From: Ensifer sp. Root278 | GTDB taxonomy: Bacteria > Pseudomonadota > Alphaproteobacteria > Rhizobiales > Rhizobiaceae | Assembly (NCBI RefSeq): GCF_001429285.1 | Contig: NZ_LMJJ01000023.1 | Span: 1-64,000 of the forward strand | Reading direction: 5' to 3' | DNA: 64,000 nucleotides | Shown: positions 56,892 through 64,000 of the stretch, in pieces | Layout: every line of letters starts with the position of its first letter | How positions within the stretch are numbered: position 1 is the stretch's first letter | Made by a program: the position numbers and the translations under genes | Notes under the pieces: model-generated | Database searches by the model: none | Seen by the model: only the letters and a program-made list of their open reading frames with translations | What the model was told of the DNA's origin: nothing

Positions 56892-57212
56892 ATGATTAAC
56901 AAGAAGCTACAGGATGAACTGGTCGAGCTCGATGAGAGACCTGCGCTCGAGAGCCGCTCGGTGATGAGCGAACGGGCGGTCCAGGGCATCCCGCTCGCGA
57001 TCGAGGCGGTCATCGGTCGCGCCAGGCTGACGGTCTCTCAGATTTCGAAACTCCACCCTGATGATACGATCCATCTCGACCGCGATTTCGGCGATCCGGT
57101 CGAACTCAAGGTCAACGGCATGGTCATCGGCCGAGGGGAAATCGTCTATGACGAATCCAGCAACGCCGTCGGCATCAGGATCATCGATATATCGCCGATC
57201 GCGCAGCGCTAG
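56892..57212 (+). CDS. Orphan SpoA (FliN/SctQ C-terminal) domain protein
   Basis: A 106-aa protein made almost entirely of one SpoA domain. The core LAIEAVIGRARLTVSQISKL and DPVELKVNGMVIGRGEIVYD is the classic FliN/SctQ pattern. Full FliN proteins belong to flagellar C-rings and SctQ to type III secretion, but no other flagellar or type III gene is visible here apart from the weak hint in the preceding small protein. It could be a second FliN-like switch component acting elsewhere, or a remnant. The ATG at 56892 gives a compact domain; an upstream extension is not supported. Confidence 0.82.
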   Translation: MINKKLQDELVELDERPALESRSVMSERAVQGIPLAIEAVIGRARLTVSQISKLHPDDTIHLDRDFGDPVELKVNGMVIGRGEIVYDESSNAVGIRIIDISPIAQR

Positions 57213-57478
57213 TTTCAAGTTCGCGCCTTCCGCGCCGGAGAGACGCGCAGGCCCTTTTCTTCCGGCATTGATCCGGTCTCCACGCGGTTCCGTCGATTGC
57301 CTGTGGATCAACAACCAGAACGCGCAAGAGTTAATAGGTTGTTAGGACATACCGAACAATTTTAGCCGCACAGGCAAAGCCTATCCTCTTTTAATTCGCG
57401 TCCGAGAGCCTTCTTCGGTGTGCCGGCTGGCAGACCGATCCCATAGCTTCGGGTGGCTTAGATCTGGATGCGTTCGGA

Positions 57479-59245
57479 ATGACATTGATCTCTCTCGCCG
57501 TCCGGCTGAAAAGCCGGGCACATTTTTCCCTGAAACGAAACGTCAGTGGCAAAAGCGGAGCGGTCGTCGGCATCACCTTGGGCCGGAGAACGCAGGCAAG
57601 GCAACGGCTTGGCATCATCATCGCCGGCTTTGCCGTGATCTTTCTGGTGATCATGGGGCGACTGGTCCAGTACGGACTGGAAAGACCTGTCGAGACGGCG
57701 TGGATCAACTACACCAACCACGCTGTGGCCTCCCGCCCTGACATCGTCGATCGGCATGGAGAACTGCTGGCGACCGACGTCAACATGGTGTCGCTCTATG
57801 CCGAACCACGAACGATCGTCGATGCGGACGAAGTCGTCGAGAAGCTCGCGACCGTCATTCCCAATCTCGACTGGCGCGATACGCACCGGAAGCTGCGATC
57901 CGGCACCGCCTTCCAGTGGTTGCGGCGACAGCTCACGCCGCGCCAGCAGGCAGACATATTGGCACTCGGCATTCCCGGCATCGGCTTCCGGCCGGAAAAG
58001 CGGCGCTTTTATCCGGGCGGATCGACGGCCTCGCATATCCTCGGGCATGTCAACGTCGACAATCAGGGCCTGCAGGGCATGGAGCGCTACATCGATCAGC
58101 AAGGACTTGCCGATCTCCGGGCGGCGGGATTGACCGGCAACACCCCGCTCGAGCCGGTCAAGCTCTCGATCGACCTTCGCGTTCAGAGCATCGTTCGGGA
58201 AGCGGTTGCGCGCGCCATGATCGACTACCAGGCGGAAGCCGCCGGTGCCGTGGTCTTAGATGTGGAGACGGGAGAAGTTATCGCGATGGCTTCGGTGCCC
58301 GACTACGATCCGAACCAGCCTTCGCGCACGCTGCCGGATGGCAATATCGACAAGGAATACGAAAAGGGCTGGTTCAACCGGATGAGCAATGCGACGTTCG
58401 AGATGGGCTCGACGTTCAAAAGCTTCACCCTGGCAATGGGACTGGACGCCGGCAAGATCAGCCTCAACTCCGTGGTCGATGCATCGCGCCCCATCCGCAT
58501 GGGCGGCTTCACCATCAAGGATTTTCGCGGCAAGTATCGCCCCCTCACCATTCCCGAGGTCTTTCAGTATTCATCCAATATCGGAACCGCCGCGGTCGCC
58601 GATATGGTTGGCATCGAGGGACATCAGACCTTTCTCACCAGGCTTTGGCTTCTTTCCAGGATGGAGACCGAGCTGCCGGGTGTCGCAACGCCCACGCAGC
58701 CCCGGAGCTGGAAGAAGATCAATTCGGTGACCATATCCTTCGGACACGGCGTTGCGACCACGCCGCTGCAAACCGCGGTCGCCGCGGCCGCTCTGCTGAA
58801 CGGCGGCACCCTGATCTCTCCGACGTTCCTTCCGCGATCCCCCGAGACGGCGAAGGCACAGGCTCAGCAAGTCCTGCAGCCGACGACGAGCGCCGACATG
58901 CGCTACCTTTACAACCGCAACGGCCAGCTGGGCTCCGGCCGCCACGCCCAGGTGCCCGGCTTCCATGTCGGAGGAAAGACGGGCACAGCGGACAAGGTCA
59001 TCAACGGCCGATACGCCACAAACCTCAATTTCAACGCGTTTCTCGCCGGCTTTCCCATGGACAACCCGCGCTACATCGTCCTTTCGATCGTCGATGCGCC
59101 GCTGACGGGCGAGAGAGGCGGCCGTCAGGCAGCGCACACGGCGGCGCCCGTCGTCAGAGAGATCATCAGTCGCGCCGGTTCCTTCCTCGGCGTCCAGCCC
59201 CGCTTTGGACCCGAGCGCGAACCGCATCTGGTGGCGGACTTCTAA
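57479..59245 (+). CDS. Peptidoglycan transpeptidase (FtsI/PBP2-type class B PBP)
   Basis: A 588-aa class B penicillin-binding protein. A short cytoplasmic tail and one membrane helix (residues 45-60) precede a dimerisation domain (SRPDIVDRHGELLATDVN) and the transpeptidase domain, with the nucleophile in S311-T-F-K314, S365-S-N367 and K500-T-G502 all in place. It resembles FtsI most, but it lies outside a division gene cluster: no murE, ftsL or mraW is nearby. It is therefore probably an additional or specialised septal/elongation enzyme carried on the second replicon, and is predicted to be active. Confidence 0.88.
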   Translation: MTLISLAVRLKSRAHFSLKRNVSGKSGAVVGITLGRRTQARQRLGIIIAGFAVIFLVIMGRLVQYGLERPVETAWINYTNHAVASRPDIVDRHGELLATDVNMVSLYAEPRTIVDADEVVEKLATVIPNLDWRDTHRKLRSGTAFQWLRRQLTPRQQADILALGIPGIGFRPEKRRFYPGGSTASHILGHVNVDNQGLQGMERYIDQQGLADLRAAGLTGNTPLEPVKLSIDLRVQSIVREAVARAMIDYQAEAAGAVVLDVETGEVIAMASVPDYDPNQPSRTLPDGNIDKEYEKGWFNRMSNATFEMGSTFKSFTLAMGLDAGKISLNSVVDASRPIRMGGFTIKDFRGKYRPLTIPEVFQYSSNIGTAAVADMVGIEGHQTFLTRLWLLSRMETELPGVATPTQPRSWKKINSVTISFGHGVATTPLQTAVAAAALLNGGTLISPTFLPRSPETAKAQAQQVLQPTTSADMRYLYNRNGQLGSGRHAQVPGFHVGGKTGTADKVINGRYATNLNFNAFLAGFPMDNPRYIVLSIVDAPLTGERGGRQAAHTAAPVVREIISRAGSFLGVQPRFGPEREPHLVADF

Positions 59246-59345
59246 AGCGGTTTACGGAAAGAAGGCGGTGACGCGGATCGGGAATGGACGCATCGCCGCA
59301 CCCACCACCCTTGGCTTCATGCCTCGGCAAGGCTATGTCCATGTC

Positions 59346-59448
59346 CTACAGCGCCGCGCGTCTCGTTAGACGCGCTAAGGTCGCTGTAGCACTTTGACGT
59401 GCTGCATGTTTTTGCCCTTTGATCGGGCACGATTAAAGGAAACATGCA
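59346..59448. repeat. Palindromic intergenic element, copy 3
   Basis: About 103 bp, the third copy of the element at 46026 and 47380, here 35 nt upstream of the HSD10-like dehydrogenase gene. The right end reads AACATGCAC instead of AACATGCAG. An ATG inside the repeat at 59444 is in frame with the gene but is unlikely to be its start. Confidence 0.85.
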
Positions 59449-59482
59449 CGAACGACACGATCCGGTACGGGAGGAGCCTCAG

Positions 59483-60250
59483 ATGCTGATCGATGGAAAA
59501 GTCTTTATCGTGACCGGTGGCGGTTCGGGCCTCGGCGCAGCCGTCGCGCGGCGGCTGCATGGCGAGGGTGCCCGTGTGGTTCTTGCCGACGTCAACGCCG
59601 AGGCCGGACAGAAGATGGCCGAGGAACTTGGCAGCAACGCCCTCTTCCAGAAGACGGATGTCACCAACGAAGCGGATGGCGCCGCCGCCGTTGCAGCAGC
59701 TCTGGATCGCTTCGGCCATCTCCAAGGACTGGTGAACTGTGCGGGCATCGCGCCGGGCGAAAAGGTGCTCGGCCGCGACGGCCCGCATCGCCTCGAAAGC
59801 TTTTCGCGCGCGGTCGGCATCAACCTCATCGGTACGTTCAACATGCTGCGGCTCGCCTCCGAAGCAATCCAGCGGGAAGAGCCCGGCGAGGACGGCGAAC
59901 GGGGCGTGATCGTCAACACCGCATCGGTTGCCGCCTTCGACGGCCAGATCGGCCAGGCGGCCTATGCCGCATCCAAAGGCGGCGTCGTCTCGATGACGTT
60001 GCCGATCGCCCGTGAGCTTGCACGCTATGGCATCCGTGTCGTCGCCATTGCACCGGGCATCTTCGAAACGCCGATGATGGCGGGCATGCCGCAGGAAGTG
60101 CAGGATTCGCTCGGCAAGAGCGTGCCCTTCCCGCAGCGCCTCGGCAAACCCGAGGAGTTTGCGGCCCTCGTGCAGCACATCTGCGAGAACCGCATGCTAA
60201 ATGGCGAAGTCATCCGCCTCGACGGCGCACTGCGCATGGGCGCGCGCTGA
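59483..60250 (+). CDS. 3-Hydroxyacyl-CoA dehydrogenase type II (HSD10-like SDR)
   Basis: A 255-aa short-chain dehydrogenase that closely resembles human HSD17B10 in length and sequence, with the cofactor motif TGGGSGLG (11-18), [20 protein letters not shown] and the catalytic YAASK. That enzyme oxidises 2-methyl-3-hydroxybutyryl-CoA in isoleucine breakdown. GGGAGGAG 6 nt upstream selects the ATG at 59483 over the one inside the repeat. Its products would end in propionyl-CoA, which the pcc/bhbA genes of this window consume. Confidence 0.88.
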   Translation: MLIDGKVFIVTGGGSGLGAAVARRLHGEGARVVLADVNAEAGQKMAEELGSNALFQKTDVTNEADGAAAVAAALDRFGHLQGLVNCAGIAPGEKVLGRDGPHRLESFSRAVGINLIGTFNMLRLASEAIQREEPGEDGERGVIVNTASVAAFDGQIGQAAYAASKGGVVSMTLPIARELARYGIRVVAIAPGIFETPMMAGMPQEVQDSLGKSVPFPQRLGKPEEFAALVQHICENRMLNGEVIRLDGALRMGAR

Positions 60251-60316
60251 CAGGATCAGCACCGGCGCCTCGCTCGCACTCAATCGGGCGCGGCGCCAAG
60301 CCTTTACCAAGGCAGA

Positions 60317-60991
60317 TCAGGCGGCTTGATCGACCATCCTGACGACATAGGCGCAGCGGCGGGCGCCGGCGAGGATGTGCTCGGCGCGCTCGACCTCGAC
60401 CCCGGGGCCAAGCACTGCGCGGAACACGCTCAACTCCGCCCGACAGAACCCCTGGCAGCTCGTCGCGGCGGCGCAAATCGGACAATGGTTCTCGACGAAC
60501 AGCAGCGTGCCGTCACCGGGATCCTCGTAAGCCGCCATATAGCCTTCCTGAGATCGCAACCGCACCAGTTCGTCCACCCGCTCGCGCAGGCTCTTCTTGT
60601 CACTCATCGCCGCGCTGTAGTTCTCCCGCGTCTCGTTCTCCCGTGCCGCGATCAGCCGATCGATCGCCGCCTCGCCGAGCGTCTGCCGGATCGTCCTCAA
60701 CAGCTGGACGGTCAGCTCCGCATGCGTGTCGGGAAACTCAGCGTGTCCAAGTGCGGTCAGCCCCCAGAATTGCGACGGACGACCGACGCCTTTCGCCTCC
60801 GACCACGATAGGACGAAGCCATCCTCGGCAAGGCGGACGAGCTGCTGCCGGACGGCCTCGCCGGTAATCGTCAGACGCTTGCCCAGTGCCGCCGCCGTTT
60901 GCGGGCCATGCAGCTTCAGCGCCAGCATAATGCGCTCTCCCGGCGTGCGGCCGCTGCTTTGCTCCGGATTTAACAAGTGATCGCTTGACAT
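60317..60991 (-). CDS. SufR-like Fe-S transcriptional regulator
   Basis: A 224-aa regulator with an N-terminal winged helix (AAALGKRLTITGEAVRQQLV) and a C-terminal cysteine cluster, HCPICAAATSCQGFCRAEL (C-x2-C-x5-C-x3-C), as in SufR-type repressors that sense Fe-S or redox state. The frame is open upstream, but the ATG at 60991 gives a family-like N-terminus. It is divergent from a superoxide dismutase gene, now truncated, which was probably its target. It is intact although its target is broken, so loss of the target looks recent or the regulator has other targets. Confidence 0.82.
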   Translation of the reverse strand: MSSDHLLNPEQSSGRTPGERIMLALKLHGPQTAAALGKRLTITGEAVRQQLVRLAEDGFVLSWSEAKGVGRPSQFWGLTALGHAEFPDTHAELTVQLLRTIRQTLGEAAIDRLIAARENETRENYSAAMSDKKSLRERVDELVRLRSQEGYMAAYEDPGDGTLLFVENHCPICAAATSCQGFCRAELSVFRAVLGPGVEVERAEHILAGARRCAYVVRMVDQAA

Positions 60992-61094
60992 ATTCCCGCG
61001 CGCAGATTTACAAAGAATTGTCTTGCTAAATACACTCTCATCCATTCGCAGACAAGTGATCCGTCGAGAGTGTCCCGCCCGCAAAGGTTTGATC

Positions 61095-61400
61095 ATGGCC
61101 TTCGAACTTCCCGCCCTTCCCTATGCACCCGCAGCACTCGCTGAAAACGGCATGAGCGCCGAGACGATCGAATTCCACCACGGCAAGCACCACCAAGCCT
61201 ATGTCACGGCGCTGAACGGCTTCGTCGAGAAGGACGCATCGCTTGCCGGCCTGTCGCTCGAGGAGATCATTCGTCTCAGCCACGGCAAGGCGGAACTGGC
61301 GCCGGTCTTCAACAATGCCGGCCAACACTGGAACCATATCCTCTTCTGGAAAAGCCTTTCGCCCAAGGGTGGCCAGATCCCAGGCGCGCTCGAAAACGCA
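61095..61400 (+). pseudogene. sodB: Fe/Mn superoxide dismutase, N-terminal half only
   Basis: The first 102 residues of an Fe/Mn superoxide dismutase are well conserved: MAFELPALPYAPAALAENGM, H28 in EFHHGKHHQAY and H81 in NAGQHWNHILFW are two of the four metal ligands. Homology stops at GALENA (about 61400), and the rest, with the Asp and the last His ligand, is missing. Beyond that point the open frame is simply the antisense of a truncated hydrolase gene. AAAGG lies 7 nt before the ATG. The product cannot be an active enzyme. Confidence 0.88.
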
Positions 61401-61972
61401 GGGTGCAGACCGACAGCGGCACCAGGGCCGACCGCCGAGAGCACCTGGGCCTTGGTGAAGACTTCGGCATCCGGGCCGATGCCCACTTCCAGATATTGCG
61501 ACCAGACGCCCTCCTCCTGGAGCGCTGCCTTGACGCGGGCTGCTTCCGCCGAGCCGGGCTTCAGGTTGCGCAGGCTGTCACCGATGACGGCGGTGACGCG
61601 GCTGCGGATCGCTTCGGCGCGGGACGCATCGCCCGCCGCCCTCTCCTCGATGACGCGCTCGATCATCGAGCGCGCGAAGGTGACGCCACAGGCCTTCACT
61701 GCCTGCAGGTCCGAGGGCGCGATGAGATGGAGGGTCGATGCATCCGCTTTCCGCGCGAGACACTCTTCAAGCGAGGCAAGCCGCTCGCCGGCTACGGAGC
61801 GCACATGCGCGACCGGATCCGGGAGCTCAAGCAGGTCGCGCATCGTCGGCGTTGCCTTCGAGGTGATGTCGAACAGAGCGCCGTCGCGGATCGTGACAAG
61901 CGACGGCCCGCCGAGATCGGGACGCCAGACGCGGCCGACAAAAGTGCCCTTGCCAAACGCTGTATCGGTCAT
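61401..61972 (-). pseudogene. Fumarylacetoacetate-hydrolase-family gene, N-terminal half only
   Basis: The minus strand encodes a normal start (MTDTAFGKGTFVGRVWRPDL, with GGAGG 9 nt upstream of 61972) and about 190 residues of a fumarylacetoacetate-hydrolase-family protein of the roughly 390-aa sugar-acid dehydratase-like type, including GVTFARSMIERVIEE. Homology ends at AAVGLHP, at the same point (61400/61401) where the dismutase ends on the other strand. The catalytic metal-binding C-terminal domain is lost. The frame continues only as antisense of sodB. Confidence 0.82.
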
Positions 61973-62217
61973 GCCGCCCATCCTCCGTGCGCACTCTATT
62001 TCTTGCAGCCGAGAAGGGAGATGTAAAGCCGACGGCAGCGCGCAAGCGTCCCTTGGGTTGTAGCGTCCGGAACATTGCATATTTTCACGCGTTTACGGTT
62101 ACGCCACGCGCCCTCCGGGCGCCCTTGTCGCTTCGCGACGGCGCGAAATCCGCTGCCTACGGCTGCCCGGAAGGTTCAGGAGCAGTCGCCTGAGGCCAGG
62201 AGGACGCCAAGAAAAGG

Positions 62218-62697
62218 ATGAACGCAATGAACCAGCACGAAGAGTTCAAGGAAAAGCCGGTGATCGATCCGGTGACAGGGCAGCCTCTGCCGCAGACGCA
62301 AGCGCAGATGAGCGATGTGCCTCCGGCCCGGTCGGGGCGCAGCAACTGGCCGATCGTCATCATCCTGCTCGCCGGTCTGGTGTTGGCGCTGATCGCCTGG
62401 CTGCCGGCTGAACTGAGCCGGGATACCGCCGATACCGCGGCACCGCCGCCGACTACGGACCAGCCGGCAACGGGTCAGGCAACTCCGGACACGACGGCAC
62501 CGGGTACCGCGACACCAGGCACGACGGGTCGGGTTACTCCGCCGGCCGATAGCAGCACGGCGCCCTCTGGTGAAACGACGACCCAGCCGGCGCCCGAAGC
62601 GACGCCGCAGCAAGGCACCCCGACGCCCGAAACGCAGGGTTCGACCCCGAACTCGACGCCGGGCACAACTCCCGGCATGACCCAGCCGGCACAGTAA
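62218..62697 (+). CDS. Membrane-anchored Pro/Thr-rich low-complexity protein
   Basis: A 159-aa protein: a short cytoplasmic N-terminus with DPVTGQPLPQTQAQ, one membrane helix (WPIVIILLAGLVLALIAWL, residues 44-62) and a long outer tail very rich in Pro, Thr, Ala, Gln and Ser with imperfect TPG-type repeats. The tail is likely disordered and may span the periplasm or be modified. Function is unknown; a second ATG at 62227 is an alternative start. A hairpin terminator follows the gene. Confidence 0.7.
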   Translation: MNAMNQHEEFKEKPVIDPVTGQPLPQTQAQMSDVPPARSGRSNWPIVIILLAGLVLALIAWLPAELSRDTADTAAPPPTTDQPATGQATPDTTAPGTATPGTTGRVTPPADSSTAPSGETTTQPAPEATPQQGTPTPETQGSTPNSTPGTTPGMTQPAQ

Positions 62698-62715
62698 CGG
62701 CTGACCGACGGCCTT

Positions 62716-62739
62716 GGCTGGAGGGCTCTCCCTCCGGCC
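62716..62739. terminator. Terminator between convergent genes
   Basis: GGCTGGAGGG (62716-62725) pairs with CCCTCCGGCC (62730-62739) with one G-T pair and a 4-nt loop. It starts 19 nt after the Pro/Thr-rich gene and lies 36 nt past the end of the convergent TetR gene. Confidence 0.75.
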
Positions 62740-62774
62740 ATTGACGCTTTAAGACAAGCGCTCAGTTCGGCCGC

Positions 62775-63395
62775 TCAGTTCGGCTTGATCGATGCCGCGA
62801 CCATGGCGTCCCAGCCGGCGGCGGCGCAGTCGGCGATCGCCATCAAGGTTTCCCGTGTTGCCCCATCGCGCGCCTCGATCGACATTCCATGCTGGAGCGA
62901 GGCGACATAGGCCGCGATTGCTGCGCACGGCGTGCCCTCAGGCAGATCGCCGTCCGCGACACCACGCTCGAACCGCCGCTCCAGTGCGACCTGCTTTTCA
63001 AGCCGGTGCACCTTCAACGCGTCACAGACCTCCGGATCCCCGCCCGCCATCTGCGGCGCCGAAAGCACGACCATGCAGCCGCGCGGTTCGCCGCCGCGGG
63101 TGAAGTTCTCGGCGGTGCGCCTCAGAAGGTCATGTACCGCCGCCTTGGCCGTTGGAGCCGTTTCCAGCTCATCCCAGATGCCGGCACCGTCCGTCCGGCC
63201 ATAGAGATCGACCGCCTCGATGAAGAGCTGTGCCTTGCTGCCGAAGGCCGCGTAGAGGCTCGGCGGTTTCAGCCCCATCGCCTGGGTCAGATCGGTTAGC
63301 GACGTGTTGTCGTAGCCCTTGTCCCAGAAGAGCCGCATGGCGCTGGCGAGCGCCTCCTCTCGGGAAAAATTGCGTGGACGGCCGCGGCTCGACAT
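62775..63395 (-). CDS. TetR/AcrR-family repressor
   Basis: A 206-aa regulator with the TetR helix-turn-helix (KGYDNTSLTDLTQAMGLKPP followed by SLYAAFGSKAQLF) and a C-terminal ligand domain with a single Cys-Met segment (EPRGCMVVLSAPQM), characteristic of the TetR_C_16-like AcrR group. It is divergent from an SDR gene. Two copies of a 16-bp palindrome flank the shared promoter, so it probably represses both genes and responds to an electrophile or aldehyde. Confidence 0.9.
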   Translation of the reverse strand: MSSRGRPRNFSREEALASAMRLFWDKGYDNTSLTDLTQAMGLKPPSLYAAFGSKAQLFIEAVDLYGRTDGAGIWDELETAPTAKAAVHDLLRRTAENFTRGGEPRGCMVVLSAPQMAGGDPEVCDALKVHRLEKQVALERRFERGVADGDLPEGTPCAAIAAYVASLQHGMSIEARDGATRETLMAIADCAAAGWDAMVAASIKPN

Positions 63396-63411
63396 GGGAG
63401 TAATTCCTTTC

Positions 63412-63427
63412 TGTATCGATCAATACA
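63412..63427. promoter_or_regulatory. TetR operator O1
   Basis: TGTATCGATCAATACA is a near-perfect palindrome located 17 nt upstream of the tetR start. A second copy lies at 63469, 57 nt away centre to centre. Confidence 0.7.
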
Positions 63428-63435
63428 TAAATCGC

Positions 63436-63466
63436 TTGACAGCGGCTGGCAAGTCGTCCCTTTATA
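63436..63466 (+). promoter_or_regulatory. Promoter of the SDR gene
   Basis: TTGACA (63436-63441) is a consensus -35, followed after 19 nt by TTTATA (63461-63466) as -10. The spacing is slightly long. The second operator begins 3 nt after the -10, so repressor binding would block initiation. Confidence 0.55.
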
Positions 63467-63468
63467 TA

Positions 63469-63484
63469 TGTATCGATCACTACA
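63469..63484. promoter_or_regulatory. TetR operator O2
   Basis: TGTATCGATCACTACA repeats O1 with one difference (C for A at position 12). It overlaps the expected transcription start of the SDR gene. Confidence 0.7.
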
Positions 63485-63499
63485 GATATGGAGAAACCA

Positions 63500-64000
63500 G
63501 TGACGAGTTTGAAAAACAAGGTGGCTCTGGTGACGGGTGGTAGCCGCGGCATCGGCGCGGCGATCGCAAAACGCCTGGCGGATGAAGGCGCAGCCGTCGC
63601 GGTGACCTACAGCCAGTCCAAGGCAAAGGCTGAGGCACTGGTAGCGGAGATCACCAAGGGCGGCGGCAGGGCGCTGGCGATCCAGGCGGACAACCGCGAT
63701 CCGGACGCGGTCGAGGCTGCTGTCGGCGCGGTTGCCGAGAAGCACGGCCGCATCGACATCCTCGTCAACAATGCCGGCGTGTTCGATGCCGGAACGGTGA
63801 CGGAGGTGACTGCGGACGACTTTGACCGGACGATGGACGTCAATGTAAAGGCGGTGTTCCTTGCGACGCGTGCTGCAGCAGCGCACATGCCCGAGGGTGG
63901 ACGCGTCATCTCGATCGGCAGCAACCTCGCCCAACGCGTTCCATGGCCCGGCATGAGCCTTTACGTGCTGAGCAAGAGTGCGCTCGTCGGCTTCACCAAG
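63500..64000 (+). CDS. Short-chain dehydrogenase/reductase (partial, runs off the window)
   Basis: The first 167 residues of a classical SDR (3-oxoacyl-ACP reductase-like), cut by the window's right edge. The cofactor motif TGGSRGIG, the NNAG motif (ILVNNAG) and the active-site YVLSK near the edge are all present. GGAG at 63490-63493 is 6 nt from GTG at 63500, my chosen start; an ATG at 63488 in frame lacks a ribosome site. Control by the divergent TetR through two operators suggests a stress or detoxification reductase rather than housekeeping fatty-acid synthesis. Confidence 0.85.
   Translation, partial: MTSLKNKVALVTGGSRGIGAAIAKRLADEGAAVAVTYSQSKAKAEALVAEITKGGGRALAIQADNRDPDAVEAAVGAVAEKHGRIDILVNNAGVFDAGTVTEVTADDFDRTMDVNVKAVFLATRAAAAHMPEGGRVISIGSNLAQRVPWPGMSLYVLSKSALVGFTK

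Noticed and set aside
46026-59448. The three palindromic repeats as a CRISPR or IS element
   Set aside because: They are dispersed, imperfect, lack spacers and cas genes, and carry no transposase.
61023-62063. A 346-codon frame that looks like an extended superoxide dismutase
   Set aside because: Only residues 25-126 of it are dismutase. The rest is antisense of the truncated hydrolase, so it is a scar, not a gene.

Overview
The window looks like a chromid or megaplasmid segment of a Sinorhizobium/Ensifer-type alphaproteobacterium (Rhizobiales). The evidence is uniformly high GC, dense short operons with GGAGG-type ribosome sites, a RIME-like rhizobial intergenic mosaic element, three copies of a palindromic element I recognise from sinorhizobia, and a propionyl-CoA carboxylase/methylmalonyl-CoA mutase block close to a phosphonate C-P lyase operon, an order I remember from S. 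meliloti pSymB. That order is recalled, not checked. I found no rRNA, tRNA, CRISPR array, IS element, phage gene or replication origin.

Layout. 0.2-3.4 kb: valine catabolism (mmsB, 3-hydroxyisobutyryl-CoA hydrolase, acyl-CoA dehydrogenase). 3.6-11.4 kb: a ScfR/PccR-type regulator divergent from pccB, a small membrane protein, pccA and bhbA, so that valine, isoleucine and odd-chain carbon can reach succinyl-CoA. 11.4-15.0 kb: unrecognised membrane and exported proteins. 15.3-18.7 kb: a VOC protein with a GST, then an SBP56/methanethiol-oxidase-like protein with a membrane partner. 18.9-25.2 kb: phnF and the Pho-boxed phnGHIJKL operon plus a hexapeptide acyltransferase, with an odd spacer between phnI and phnJ and no phnM or phnN. 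25.2-26.9 kb: exported DUF922 and DUF992 proteins and a long (AG)n tract. 26.9-34.8 kb: a divergent GntR regulator and a six-gene operon (PdxA-like dehydrogenase, TctCBA transporter, TIM-barrel protein, DhaK-DhaL kinase) that looks like a sugar-acid pathway I cannot assign exactly.

35.3-42.6 kb: a branched-chain-type ABC transporter next to 2,2-dialkylglycine decarboxylase (dgdA) and its LysR regulator, possibly an uptake and degradation unit for 2-aminoisobutyrate. 42.6-44.9 kb: a MocR-type regulator facing an FMN/PNPOx-fold protein. 44.9-51.0 kb: a LacI regulator and a YtfQRT-YjfF-type sugar ABC transporter with a clear operator. 51.2-56.1 kb: an MFS exporter, a secreted cyclase with its LysR, and a DUF899 protein with a small membrane protein. 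56.4-59.2 kb: an anchored small protein, an orphan SpoA (FliN-type) domain protein and an extra FtsI/PBP2-type transpeptidase. 59.5-60.3 kb: an HSD10-like dehydrogenase of isoleucine degradation.

60.3-62.0 kb holds a SufR-like regulator facing an apparent rearrangement scar: the first half of an Fe/Mn superoxide dismutase is joined tail to tail to the first half of a fumarylacetoacetate-hydrolase-family gene, and both have lost their 3' halves. The window ends with a low-complexity membrane protein and a TetR/SDR divergent pair with two copies of a 16-bp operator.

The best candidates for new biology are the sugar-acid operon (26.9-34.8 kb), the dgdA/ABC-transporter unit, the phnI-phnJ spacer, the unknown membrane/exported set after bhbA, and the orphan SpoA protein beside the extra PBP. 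All functions are read from sequence and family memory; no search was run.
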